NCBI RefSeq assembly: GCF_954871325.1
Contig: NC_088775.1
Location: forward strand, 16,283,561-16,347,560
DNA length: 64,000 nt
Direction of reading: 5' to 3'
Source: Gordionus sp. m RMFG-2023
Taxonomy: Eukaryota; Nematomorpha; Gordioida; Chordodea; Parachordodidae
The notes under the pieces are model-generated. The model ran no database searches. It was not told the origin of the DNA and was given only the letters and a program-made list of their open reading frames with translations. Below, one piece after another: positions 33,808-47,058 of the stretch. Made by a program: the position numbers and the translations under genes. Within the stretch, counting starts at the first letter, position 1, and every line of letters starts with the position of its first letter.

Positions 33808-35962
33808 ACCCACACCCTGGTATCCCCCAAAATCTCACCTAAATAATTAAAAGTTAGAAAAATAATTATAGAATCTTTGTTTATTCAAAATACACTAAAT
33901 TTTTATTAAATTCATAAAAAAACCTTAAATAAATAAAATAAAATAATATTTTTATTATTACCATCATTAAAAAAATTAATATTGGGATCTGTAGTCTACG
34001 AAATAATTTTTCTAGCATATCAATATAAAACGTTTGTTACTACAAAGTTGTTTGCTGAAGAATGTACATTAGAAAAGCGAACATAAGATATTTTTGTCAA
34101 AACTCCTTTAATTTCAGATATCTTAAGAATAAATTTTAATTAAATATTAAAAAAAACGAAATAATAGAAAAATGTCATATACTAATGATCTCTATTACTC
34201 GCCATGGGGTGATTACTTAAATTTGTCATTTTTGCTTGGATAGGAGATGCTGCCAGTTTAAAGCAATAGAAGTGAACAGCAACGAATGTTATACACCACG
34301 AAAATTATAATAATGTTCAATCAATTTTTGTGTCTTAATATTTTTTTTAGTGTTTAACAAAATACAGTATTTCCATAAATCTATTATAAACCCTACGATT
34401 TTTTTGTAGCATAACCATAGGCTAAACTCTAACATGATTCGCGAGATTTAACTGAATAGTTCGTTTAAAACTAAAAGTTACTTACTCTATGCTTCGCGGA
34501 GTCTTTTAGATTTTGCCGAATATAGGGAGTTTGGTGTCTAATATAATATAGTATATTAGAACAATTTAATATAAACCTAAAATATTTGTATAGCATCTTC
34601 TATTATGTATTAATACCATGAGGTATTTAGACAGAATAAGACAGAATTTTGTTTTATTTTATTATCATATTTTTTAAACCAAAAACAATTTTTCTTTTTA
34701 TATCTTTTTTTTAACAATAAAAAAAATAACCAATTATGTGAAATACAAATTGATATTAAAAAAATGTAACGTTAAAATGATATAAAAAAAATATTAATAT
34801 AAAATTTTAACCGATTAAATTTAAATACAAATTGATATCAAAAAAAATGTAAAGTTAAAATGATATAAAAAAAATGTTAATATAAAATTTTCACCTAAAG
34901 GTATAATCTCTATTATTTAACAAAACCATAACTCTTGGTCTGTGGCTTGGTAATAAGCCTTAAAATTCGCTTATACCAATTATAGCAGGTCTAGTGTCTA
35001 TTAAAATAGGACAATTATTTATCAATCCAACTGCTATTACAATACACATACTTGTTTTATGAAAAAAACATCTCAAGCTAGAATAAACACTGGTTAAATT
35101 TGCTAGCCTGAAGCAATAATAACAATGCAATTAAAGTCCCCCAGGCCCACATCAGTTTTTAACCAAGGATTTTGCACCAAGCCAGGATTAAATTGAACCC
35201 CGTAGGATTGTTACATAATTACTAAATGAAACATCCTATACCTTTAATAATAAGAGCACAAATAAGTTTTTTACTGCATTTTTTGGATTTAGAGGAGTCT
35301 ATTTTGTATACCCTTAGAAATATCAAAATCCCGTAACGTCACTGGGGTAGGAGGGTGGGGGGGGGATCTCAGGTCCTCAAGTCCTCTGAAAAATTTGAAT
35401 AGCCCCCTGGAGGAAATTTTTTAATGGCTCCTTAATATCCACCTGAACTAAAAATAAATTTTATGATGCCCAGTGAGCGATTTATTTTATAATTATATTA
35501 AATATTATATAGATATGATTTTATTATTTTAAAATTAATAAGATTATTTAAATTTTTATTAAATGAGTACTATTTTAATAATTATGTCAGCTTGCTATCA
35601 AATTCAGTGTTAAAAATGGAATATCAAAATCACTCATAATGTCTAAATATCAATTTAGCATTAACAGTTCAAGCTTAATTTATTTTTATTATTTAAATAA
35701 TTATATAACCCTAATTAAATAAATATAATCATTTATTAATTGAAAATTAACAAATTTAATAATGTAATTAGCCTAATTTAAAATCACTAATCAACTATAT
35801 AATTCATTTATAAATAAATTATCATGACTCTTCCTAAAAATACTTCCAAGATTTCTTTATAAAAATTAAGTAGACATTGTAGTAAAGGAGTAATTTATTG
35901 TAATATTTTATTTACATATTATGTGTTATATTTGTCAGTTACTAATGATTATATATATGGAT
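33808..35962. other. AT-rich stretch; one short tandem repeat
   Basis: 34741-34890 holds two units of about 85 bp beginning AAATACAAATTGATAT. Near 35340-35410 is a G-run/C-rich patch. Neither strand shows a gene. Confidence 0.45.
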
Positions 35963-37135
35963 CATAGGCGTAGACAGGATTTTCATAAGGGGGGGGGATA
36001 ATTAAAAAATTACTGGGGGCTTCGCCTCCAGATTTCCTTTTGTTACTTTAGTCTATATATAGTCATAAAACATTTTTACAAATTTTAATAAAAAAAATAA
36101 GCCTGGAACAAATATGAAATATATTTTTATTAGTTTATATAAAATAAAAATATAATAAATTACTTGTATTGTATATTATACCTTAATATAAAAGCATGGT
36201 ATTGATTTATTCCAAACAATTATAAGAAATTTATATATAAAAAGTAAGTAGACATATTGTTGATTTTACTCTATTATATAGAATTAGTTATAAAATACTA
36301 GGTAAAATTCCACTTTTACAGACATATTTGACAGTTATAGAATATATTGCAGTTAATAATTTAACAAATTTTACTAATCAATGCTCTTGTTATTAAATAT
36401 AGCAACAATTTGCATTCAATTATTTAACGCCATCTATTTATTATAAGTAAAAATGATATTTAAATTTAATCTTCATATTATTCATCCCACAATGTCTTTA
36501 AAAGATATTTTCTGATGTCCTTATCAATATTTTATAGTTTTCTGTAAAATATATAATTCGCTATATTGGTAAAAATTACTTGATTGTCATTTGATAAATA
36601 GATATACTGTAAATCTACGACATATAATATTCCACTGTTTGTATTGTGCTTTAATATTTTTTTAATTTATGATTTAATTTTATCAATAGTTTTATAATTA
36701 TATTTTACTTTTATTAAGATAAATAAATTAAAATTACTCACTTTATAAAAAATTATATTTGATATATTATATTATTTAGTAATTTTATGGATCTATTATT
36801 AATAATTATAATACATTTCACTTCTGTCTTTAGACTTATCTTTGGCTTATATTCCATTTATTAAAAAACATTTCTGGTTCATTTTATATAGTTATAAATT
36901 TATTTTCCCAAAAATCTATAAATTATGATGAATAGTTTTATAAAAAAATATCAACTTTTACATTCTTTCTTTTAAATTATTATTTAAGATATATGCATAC
37001 ATATTTGAGGGTCAGGGAGTGGGGGGAGGACTAAGGGGGATATTTTTTATTAGCTAAAAATGATATTTACATAAAGTGATAAATTTCTGAAGGGGGGGGG
37101 ATTTCCCCTTGCCCCCCACCCTGGCTAAGCCTAGG
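35963..37135. mobile_element. Inverted-repeat element with G-run ends (8-bp duplication)
   Basis: Ends CATAGGCGTAGACAGGATTT and CCACCCTGGCTAAGCCTAGG, with poly-G and poly-C tracts just inside. A perfect 8-bp duplication ATATGGAT lies at 35955-35962 and 37136-37143. The 1173-bp interior has no ORF. The GGCGTAGCCAGG motif also occurs at the LINE target site at 45464. It is probably a non-autonomous hAT-type element. Confidence 0.85.
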
Positions 37136-40105
37136 ATATGGATATTTTATTATACGTTTTATAATGTATGATGAGTATAATAATAATGTACGATAAACTT
37201 CCTAATATTTTATATATACATTTATCCATATATATTTCCTATTGTGAAAATGAAGGAATAAAATGTTAGAAACCCAATTGTATAATAATCCTCTATTATA
37301 TAGCATTGTTACAAAATATTAGATAAAATGCCACTTTTACAGACATATTAGACTGTTATAGAATATATTACAGTTGATATTTTAAAATTTGCTAATCAAT
37401 GCTATTGATAATAAATATCATTCAATTCTTTAATGATATCTATTTATTTTAATAAAAATATTATTAAAAATTAAAAATCTTATTGTTCACCCCAAAATAG
37501 ATGTAATCCTCATTAGATATTTTTTTCCTTCTCTCTTTTTAACGTATTTTTAGGAAAATTTTTTCTTGAAAAACAGTTTTGAGTAAAATTTTTAATATGA
37601 GTATATTTTTAATTTTATTAGAAACTACTATTACTTTAAGACATAATTTATCTACTAAAGGTAGTGCGACAATAATATATATATCATAATTGTTTGCATT
37701 ATATCACTCCTTATTTCCTAGTATTCTAATAGGATATTCCTGCGGTGTAGATAACTAAAGGCTTCAATATATTTTCTTACTTATTTCTTCTTAAGATTTT
37801 TAATCATAATAAATTATAGATGAGTTTACATTGTGAGTTTCATGGCTATGACTGCAAATTAACTATTGTGGCTATGTAATTAAATATTATTACTTATGCT
37901 GCTGATAGCCTTCTATTGCATAATTTAGAATAGCAATAATGATCAACTGTCTAGTTAGTAGTTATATATATATCATTAAAAATGGAAAATAATCTTTTAT
38001 AAATTTATCTTCTCACAAGAATTTTCTCTATTATTTATCTAGCTCCCATATTGTCATCTAGATCTAACCACATTTTAGTTCTATGATTTGGATTAATCGT
38101 TTATATTCTCTTCTTCAAGAATTATTGATTTGGTTTACAAATTTGTCCTTATTAGTCAATTCTATAAATTGTCTAAAATGGTAACACAATATATAAGTTT
38201 AATGATCTTTTATCAATTTAGGTTGCTAAGAATTATATTGCATTGTGTGGTTTTAAAACAATTATAAATTGAGGTTGATCTATTTTGTCACTTATAATTC
38301 ATTAGGCAAAAATTTTTTTAAATCCGCAATTGAAAATATTTAATATTGTAATATATGGATAAATTTTTGTATTAAAAAATATTGTCTTTAGAAATGTCTT
38401 GCATTGTTTTACTTTCATTATTTATATGCATAATAAATGACAAATTCAGAATAATTGTTCAGTTTAAAAATTTCAATTAAAAAAGATAATATATTATTAT
38501 GAAACCTGGCTGAAGGCTGGGCATTTAGCTGTAGTTATGAGAATCGTGAATATTATTATATTACAACCAATGATAATATCATTGATTACAACTCAAAAAG
38601 AGATAATTCTATCATGAATTTCTAGAGATTTATGTGATTGTTGAGGTCAAGAAATTGTATGATTTTCTCACAAGCCTCTACTTTCCCCGATAAACAGATA
38701 GGTGCAATATTAAATAGGACTGAATTGAGGATTACGATAAAATAACCGTTTTTATTCCACTTTTGGATTTTATTTTGCCTAAAATTAATAAAAGATTGGT
38801 TATATAAAATATCATTTTTTATTATATTTTAAAATATTTTACAAAAAAAAGTTTAAATAAGTAAATTTACCAATAATTTAGCTTATAGCCGCAAGCAATG
38901 TCCACAAAGATAAATATACATTTTAAATAAGAGACAACTAATATATAAAGTAGTATAATATTACTACAATTATAAATATTTCAACAAATCTAATATATTA
39001 TAGAGATATTCAATGTGAGCTAAAAATTTAAAAATATTAATGCACCTCTTTATATAAAATCAACCTTTAAGCTTATTTTCTCTTTTGTATGCTTTTTTGC
39101 TTATGATTGACTTCGACAACCAGTAAACATAAGGTTGACATATAATTTTTCATTATCATATGGCATTACAAGTTTCAAAGTCGAAATTATGCCAATATGT
39201 AAACATATTATATTTATAATGATAAATTCTTAATAATGATTCAGGAATCAGATATAGTTCATAGATGCTTTAAAAAATATGATTTTGACAAGTCAAAATG
39301 TAGTAAAGAAATTTTAAATTATAATACATGTAAAAAATTTTGGGTAAATATACATAGATAAACCATATTTAAAAATATAATAGACGCATGTTGTTAATGA
39401 GAGGCGAAGAAAAGACCAAAAGCCTTATGTTCCAACCGAGCAAGAAAGAAACCAATTAAAAAAAGACTTCATCAAAAATGAAAAATATACATAATTTTAT
39501 AATAAATTTTTTTTGTGAAGATAAATAACAATATACTATTTAAATAAAATTTTTGCAAAGATTTATTTATTAAAATACAAAAAATTAATAAAATAAAAAT
39601 TGATTTTTTTAAATATTCTATTAAGAATTTTTAACTGCATATATAGGTAATAATAGTATTGATTTTTAGACTAAATCTCAAAAGTCAAAATTTATATCAG
39701 TTCATAATAGATTTATTGAATATTTTTAAATCATGGTTATATTTTATTAATTGACACAAATGCTAAAAAAGCAGAAATAAGAACCAAACAAAATATTGCT
39801 TAAAAATAAAAACAATTTGAGAAATTGATTTTATTATAAAATAAGATTATATATAATTTTTAATGTAGTATAGGCATTTTTTTATACAAATTATGTTGCT
39901 CTATATGATTAAATTTTAGTTTAGCTTTATATAACCTTAATTTCTATATTCTTTTCTATTTTAAAAATCTTAATTTTAATATATTTTTTTAATTTATAGG
40001 TGTCACATTCAGCCTAGAAAAAATATTTACTCATAAATTATCAATTATATACTGTCTCAAAAAAAATATGAAAAACCCTCACATTCTGCATGCTCAAAAC
40101 TAATA
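37136..40105. other. AT-rich, no recognised gene
   Basis: 37290-37445 is a diverged copy of 36265-36440, which lies inside the neighbouring element. Otherwise nothing could be supported on either strand. Confidence 0.4.
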
Positions 40106-40131
40106 TATACTTTGCTAACATATTTTTATCA

Positions 40132-40423
40132 AAACACATTGGGATATTTCTGATCATCCATTGTTTTCTTTTTAGAACATTCTTATAACTGTTTGTAAAA
40201 TTTATGATTCACTTTGGTTTGGCATTTTAAAAGCCTTGTAATTTATCCCAAGCTTGGCCCATTATAAGTATTTCAGGCAGTGATCAAAACAATGGAATAT
40301 TTCTGATCATCCATTGTTTTCCTTTTAGAACATTCTTAAAATTTATGATTCACTTTGGTTTGGCATTATAAAAGCCTTGCAATTTATCCTAAGCTTGGCC
40401 CATTATAAGTATTTCAGGCAGTG
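40132..40423. repeat. Tandem duplication, ~148 and ~135 bp
   Basis: Two units share GATATTTCTGATCATCCATT or its close variant, then TTCACTTTGGTTTGGCATT and AAGCTTGGCCCATTATAAGT. The second unit has a short deletion. Confidence 0.85.
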
Positions 40424-41352
40424 CTTCAGCCTAAAATAAGAATTTTGGGTCAAAAAAATTTGAATTTGACTTTTAAAATGTATCAATGCAGATTCTAAAA
40501 ATTGTGTTTTAAGAAATAGATATATTTGTGTCACTTTGTTGTAATTTTTTAATGAATACATATTAGAGGTCTGCAATGGGTAAGTTTTAGCCCATCTGCC
40601 CATACTTGGATGGGTGTGGTCAGGTTTTCTAAAATATTTTCAACATTGGATGGGTGGCTGTAAAAACTTTTTTAAGCAATGGGCAGGCATGGCCGGATAA
40701 ATTTTTAATTTTTTTCAGGTGGAGGTGAACAGATTTCAGTTACTAAATATTAGTGATGTGAAGCAACGTCGTAAAGGAATAACATTCGTTTCCAGAGGTA
40801 ACGAGTAACGGTAACGCGTTTCTTTTTTTGAGTAACGGTAACACAAAACGTTACTTTATATTTTTTATTAAAAAATATCAACAAAAAGCACATATTTTAT
40901 TGTATTATAAAATTTTTTTATTTATTTTTTAATTCTTAATACAAATAATTTAAGCCGAGTTTTAATTCATATCAACCTTTTCTTTCATTTTTATTTAAAT
41001 TCTTGTTAAATTTTCTTTCGAAATTAATAATCAATCAAAATTCAAAGTAAATGTTATAAAGATATTATTATTCTTATAATTTATTTTAAGAATATTATGT
41101 CCATAGTACTTCTTCAGATGAAGATGATTTAACCCTTCGCTCGTCCCAATTTGAAATATATTTTAAACCAATAAAGAAAATTAATGGAAGTCTACACTTT
41201 GTAAATGTAAATATCCCAACACAAATATTTCAACCTCAATGTCCAGCAGTTCAAACTTAAAAAAGCATTTCAAGGTAAAAAGATGAATTTTATTTAATAG
41301 AATAATATTCTTTCATAATATTTTGAAAAGCTTAATCATGGAATTAATAGGA

Positions 41353-42092
41353 TAGGGCCCATTCCTGTAAAAAACCAATCCGGTCTTTTTACTTTTTATT
41401 TTATGTTATTACATTTATTTTACATTATTATAATATTTTCTAAATATATTTTTTTTAAACAATGCAAATGCACAACACCCTCTAAATTTTATTCTTTTTT
41501 AAAATAGATTTATAGTATTTTAAAAGTTTTTTTTATAAAAATAGAAAGGAACACCCAAAGTTTTAATTATTTTAAATCTTTTTAAATAATAACGCCACTT
41601 TTATTATTTTTACCTTAAATAAAAGAATTTTTATATGGTATCTGAATTATGGAAATATTTTACAAAAGACAAAGATAATTTTGCAAAATGCGTTATCTGC
41701 GGAATCATCGAGTTTACCTTCAATACGGCAGGAGATATAGATACTCTATATCGTAGAAGCTTATTTCCAGAAAATCTAGAGACTCGTATTTATTTTAAAA
41801 AATCTAATATAATTTTATATATTAAATACAATTTTATAATTCATATCAACATAAAATGGATATATTATCAAATGTATGTTTTTTTAATTATAGTCTTATT
41901 GTAGAAATAAAAAAATTAAATTAAATGCATTATTTGATTTTTTGCATAAAAAATATTGATTTCTTAATTACATTTGGTTTGAAAGGGGGTGGTGAAAAAT
42001 CAATATAAATATCGAATCGGTATCAGTATGGATCGGTTTTGAAGTAATATCGGATAGGATAGGTGAAAAATATGTGGATCGGCACAGCCCTA
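41353..42092 (+). mobile_element. BED-finger hAT fragment, copy 1
   Basis: Right end GTGGATCGGCACAGCCC matches the end of the copy at 62730-63394, which is reversed; the left end is shortened. 41635-41904 encodes SELWKYFTKDKDNFAKCVIC, the start of a BED zinc finger as found at the N-terminus of hAT transposases. The frame then stops, so only the finger survives. It is inserted in the hAT at 40751-45722. Confidence 0.75.
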
Positions 42093-42307
42093 AATATAAG
42101 CAATAAAATTATACTATAGTAATTGGCTGGGAACCAACATTAAAAACCCAAGATTAACAAAATATTGGTATTGGTACAAAGTATTATATTGAGTTTTTTA
42201 TATCTTCTATTTCTGACTATAATTGTTAATAAATTTAAAGATTAAAATAATGATTTTAAAAAACTTTGTTTAAATAATATATATATATATGAAATAGTGG
42301 CGTAGCC

Positions 42308-45300
42308 TTGCTTTGTTGTAACCATAGGGAAATTTTGTAGCAAGGTTTTTAAAGGATGCCCTTCCTGACATCAACCTCTTTAAGTGGTTTTTACACCCCG
42401 TCGAGGAGACGGTGATCCTATTCTAGACCCACCAGTTTACGGGTGATCGAGTTAGGGTTGCGACTTGGAATGTTGAGAGTATGACGAGAAGAGCGGGAGA
42501 AGTCGTCGATGTATTGCACAGAAGGCATATAGATGTGTGCTGCATACAGGAGACTAGATGGAAAGGAAATGGGACCAGAATGATTGGCAAGACTAGCGAA
42601 AAGTATAAATTCTTTTGGCAAGGAGGTAATGATGGTAAGGCTGGAGTTGGGGTATTGGTTGCGGAGAAATTGGTAGACAAAGTAGTCGAAGTGAGAAGGC
42701 TAGACAACCAGATAATGGTTATCAAGATGATTTTTGGTAGAAAGCTACTCGACATATGTTCCTCAGGTTGGAAGAAGTGAAGAGTCTATTAGGGGTGACA
42801 TCGAGACTGGCAAATGAAGTGGGGATTATCCTGGCTGGTGATCTGAATGGACATGTGGGAGCGAGTAGTGAGGGTTATGGAGGAGTACATGGAGGGTTCA
42901 GTTACGGCATGAGAAATTTTAAAGGAGAGAGGATTTTAGATTTTAGTGATGCCATGGATATGATTGTCTGTAATACAATGTTTAAGAAAGAATCAGAGAA
43001 GCTGGTGACTTATAAGTCGGGTAGTACCCAAAGTGCAGTGGATTACTTGTTATTATGGAGATGTGATCGATGTATAGTAAAAAATATGAAAGTGATACCG
43101 GGAGAGGAATGTATAAATCAGCATCGACTAGTTGTAGGAGATCTCACTCTTAAAGGTGCCAGGGTCACTAAAGGAAAGTTTGTCCCAAGGCTGAAGGTTT
43201 GGAAATTGAAGGAGGAGAGTGCTAGACGTCAATTCAATATGGCATTAGCGATTAGGGAGGCGGAGGTGGCACAAGTATCTAGGGTGTATGGCAAGTGGGA
43301 AGCCATGAAGAAAGCCTGGGTAATGACAACTGAGGAGGTATGTGGATGGACAAAAAGGCTGCCTAGACATAAGGAGACTTGGTGGTGGAACCCGTAAGTA
43401 GCGAAAGCCGTGGATGAGAAACGGAGGTGTTTCAAAGTATGGTATATTCGCAAAGAAAATAGTGATAATGATATTTACAAGATGGTTAAAAAAAATGCTA
43501 AGAAATTAATAGCGAAGGCTCAAGAAGAAAAAAGACACGAGTTTGCTAAAGAAATGGAATGCGCTGATGAAATTGGAAATATGGTTCGAATGGCAAAACA
43601 GATGTAAAAAAGAGGCAGGATGTGATAGGTGTAAAGTGTTTGAAAAATATGGAAGGAAAAATGGCGATTGATGGTAGTGGTATTAAGAACACCTGGAAGA
43701 TTTACATGAAAGGACTTTTGAATGAAGAAAATGAATGGGATAATAATATTAGTTGCGCAAAGGTAGAAGGTCCAGGGTGTAAATTTAGCAAGGACGAGAT
43801 AAAGAGAGCAGTGAAAAAGATGAAGAAAGGGAAGGCATCGGGTTTAACGATGGTGGTATCAGAGATGTTTAAAGGTTCTGATGATTAGGGATTGAATGGT
43901 TACTGAATTTAGCTAATCAAATTGTCACAGGAGGTACTATTCCCGAGGACTGGCGAGAAGTATAATTATCCCAGTATACAAGGGGAAAGGTGATCCTTTA
44001 GATTGTGGGTCTTACAGAGCTATTAAACTCTTGGAACATGCAATGAAAGTGTTTGAGAGAGTGTTAGAGAAGCTGTTTAGGGAACCAATTAAAATTGATG
44101 AAATGCAGTTTGGTTTTACATCGGGAAAAGGCACGACAGATGCAATTTTTGTGGTGAGACAAATTCAGGAGAAGTATCTTGCGAAGGAAAAGAAACTCTA
44201 TTATGCGTTTGTTGATTTGGAGAAAGCATTTGATAGGGTGCCGCGTGAGATTACTAGATGGGCCTTGAGAAAATCAGGTGTGGAGGAATGGTTGGTTACC
44301 GCAGTGATGGCAATGTATGCTGGAGCATAAACAGCAGTACGGACGGATTATGGTGATAGTGACAGCTTTGAAGTGAAGGAAGGACTTCATCAAGGATCCG
44401 TGTTGAGTTCATTAATATTTATCTTAGTAATGGATGTGGTGGCTAGAGAAATGCGCGAAGGACTTCCCTGGGAGATATTATATGCAGATGACCTTGTATT
44501 AATGGCAAACAAGGGAGAATTGAGGGTAAAGTTAGTAAATGGAAGATGACTATGGAAGCAAAGGGCCTGAAAATGAATGCATCAAAAACAAAGGTGATGA
44601 TTGGTGGGGAAAATCTAAAGATGGAGGAATCCGGTAAGTGGCCTTGTGTTGTATGTGGGAAAGGAGTTGCTAGAAATTCTATCCAATGCACCAGATGCCA
44701 GAAATGGGTACATAAAAAATGTAGCGGGAAAAAAGGCAGTTTGATGTTAGAAAGAATTACCTTTATTTGTAGAACATGCATGAAAGGGACACATAATATT
44801 GATAACCTAAAAAATGGTGGTCTGGATATTGGCAATGGGTTAACCCTAGAAAAAGTGGAAAAGTTTTGTTATTTAGGTGATATGCTAAACGCAGATGGTG
44901 GTGTAGATTATGCCGTTGTTGCAAGGATCAGAGAAGCTTGGAAGAAGTTCAGAGAGATGTCGTCTATTCTTACAAATAAAAAAGTTTCTCTGAAGTTAAA
45001 GGGGAAAGTTTACGTAAGCTGTGTGAGGAGTTGTTTAGTTTATGGCGGTGAAACATGGGCAATGAAAGCGACTCACGAAGCCAAATTAGAAAGAACAGAT
45101 GAGGATGGTTTGATGGATGTGTGGGGTATCTCTGAGAGAGAGAAAAACTAGCAAGGAATTGCGAGCAAGATTAGGTATAGAAATGATTGGTATGGTATTG
45201 CGACGAAATAGACTAAGATGGTTTGGGCATGTGGAACGTATGACAAGAGATGACTGGGTAAAGAGATGCACAATGATGGAAGTAGGAGGATCAAGACCTA

Positions 45301-45463
45301 GAGGAAGACCCAAGATGACGTGGACAAATGTGATAGCGGCGGATATGAGAAGCATGAATCTTACAAGTATTGATGCTCAGGACCGTCAAAAATGGAAAAG
45401 AAAAATCAGAGGGAAAACTGGCCTACCCGGGTAAACCTGGAAATCGCCATAAAACGGAAAAGA
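42308..45463 (+). mobile_element. RTE-like LINE 1 with internal Cys/His finger (inactive)
   Basis: Bounded by a 12-bp duplication AGTGGCGTAGCC (42296-42307, 45464-45475), as expected from target-primed insertion. The 5' leader has GGATGCCCTTCCTGACATCA. The endonuclease starts near 42455: CCIQETRWKGNG, LAGDLNGHVG (42834), VDYLLL, NQHRLVVGD. Reverse transcriptase: MQFGFTSGKGTTDA (44103), [27 protein letters not shown] and YADDLVLMA (44480). At 44635-44790 lies CVVCGKG..CTRCQKWVHKKCSG..CRTC, a PHD/zinc-ribbon-like finger. The C-terminal part has NRLRWFGHVERM and RPRGRPKMTW. At least six stops or frame changes break it. Related to CFDP2/BovB-type RTE proteins; clade assignment is tentative. Confidence 0.87.
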
Positions 45464-45883
45464 AGTGGCGTAGCCAGGATTTATCCAATAACAAAATTTT
45501 ACAGAGAATTTCATTATAGACACATAAAGATGTTACCTTATAATATATTATTTTTGTATATATTTAATTTTTTTAAGTAACGAGTAGCCCGTTACTTTTT
45601 TGAAAAGTCGGTAACGCGCGTTCCTTTTTTGAAAAGGTAACGAGTAACGGTAACGCGTTCCTTTTTTTAGATGTAACGAGTCGGTAACGCGTTTCTTTTT
45701 TGTAGTAACGTTTACAGCACTACTAAATATAAGTTATATTTCAGTATAAGGCGGGCAGACAGGTTAAACAAAATTTATAGGTAAATGGGTGAAAAGGCGG
45801 GTAAATCTTTTTAAAAATATTAAAGGTAGATGGTCAGGTTAAAAAAAATTTCCAATAAAGAGTAGGCGAGCTTTAAACCTCTA

Positions 45884-46394
45884 GTACATATATCATATTA
45901 AAAAAATACACATGTATAAAATATTTACAAAATAATATATATGGAATAATTATGTTTTGACAATATATTTTCAGTTTTTATCAAGGCATCCCATACCCTA
46001 CTAAATAAGGTTAATTTATACTACTCTAAATGATTGTTTAATAATTGGAAAAATTATTATGAATAGTTAAATGTTTAATCTCGTCAAAATAGTTGTTAAG
46101 CTATATTAAATATTTTATTATATTTAGGAAGTCAATAATTCTATAGCTATTGCTTTTTTCCCTTTAATATATTTGTTTCCAAATATATAATAAAATTATA
46201 ATGGTAAGATACTAAAATAAAATTGTGCCTATATTTTATAGCTTAGTTTTTGTTTAATTTTAAATGGTCACTAGATTGTAGATTTAGGGCTAACTTATTA
46301 TTGTGTAAAGAAATGTATCCTCTTTTCCACTATAACAAGATTTGCGATGAATATGTTTATATGGGAGTATTTTAAGCTTTTTTTCCTTTCAGCA
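45884..46394. other. AT-rich, no recognised feature
   Basis: No ORF, repeat end or RNA gene could be supported. Confidence 0.4.
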
Positions 46395-46512
46395 ATTTTA
46401 AATGAATCAAGCGAAAATGTCGATACATGTGAAATCCTAAATATGTTTACCTTTGTCCCATGGAATCAGTAATCTCGTGGTTTGAGCTGTTAGATTCCAG
46501 CAGAGCCAGAGG
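46395..46512 (+). CDS. Candidate exon of an unidentified plus-strand gene
   Basis: A strong acceptor (CTTTTTTTCCTTTCAG) is followed by a frame reading ILNESSENVDTCEILNMFTF up to a GTAATC site. Overlapping it, an ATG in CCCATGG context opens MESVISWFELLDSSRAR before a GTAAGA donor at 46513. The two readings use different frames. Composition is less AT-rich than around it. No family was recognised and no neighbouring exon found. Confidence 0.25.
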
Positions 46513-46960
46513 TAAGATCATAAATATAAAAAAAAAGGCCGGCCAATAAATTTCTGATAGTCGAAATATCAAAAGTATCTTGATAGAATTATGAAGATAG
46601 TAATGAGCACCAATTCTCCCCCCCCCCCAACGGAGTCATATCTAACGTGCACCAAAACTGAGCAATAAAGATAATAAAAAAGAAATTATGAAGGCTTTTA
46701 TTATAATTTTTTTATAAAATATAATATTATCACAATTTATTTACTCCAAACATTATTTTATTAGAAAATATAAATAATCAAAAATTAAAAAGGATTATTT
46801 TTTTGGTTTGAATTACCTTGATAAATTATTGTTATTTATGATTTTATGTTTATACAAGGTAATTGCTTTGCATTATCGAATCTCCTAGAGATTAGGGGTA
46901 AATTTGATGCAATTTTTCTTCTTTAATTCTTCTCAAATGACAAACCTAAGTTATCAATAA

Positions 46961-47058
46961 TTATTTATTTATTTTTATGCCAATAAAATTTAAAACATTT
47001 AATGAAACCTTTCTATTTTCCGAAAATTTTTGTATGAATTCATTGACATCTATTTTTC
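46961..47058 (-). CDS. VPS37: VPS37 terminal exon
   Basis: Acceptor TTTTAATAG, then [20 protein letters not shown] and a short tail to TAA at 46961-46963. The family usually has G.I.LDEFL..Y...R..YHLR, so the final basic helix is shorter or replaced here. Joining to the previous exon in phase 1 recreates the Gly. Confidence 0.83.

Larger units (their letters stand above)
40751..45722. mobile_element. hAT element, middle layer of second nest
   Basis: Ends TAGTGATGTGAAGCAACG and TTTACAGCACTA, with a perfect 8-bp duplication CTAAATAT at 40743-40750 and 45723-45730. Both tips carry repeated GTAACGCGTT/AACGAGTAACGGTAACGC palindromes spaced by T-runs. Its own transposase is not recognisable; most of its length is two later insertions. 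Confidence 0.87.
40564..45883. mobile_element. Non-autonomous element, outer layer of second nest
   Basis: Left arm TAGAGGTCTGCAATGGGTAA.. (40564-40750) and right arm ..GAGCTTTAAACCTCTA (45723-45883) are inverted ends. Flanking 8-mers ATACATAT and GTACATAT agree at 7 of 8. With the insertion removed it is only about 350 bp. Confidence 0.78.
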
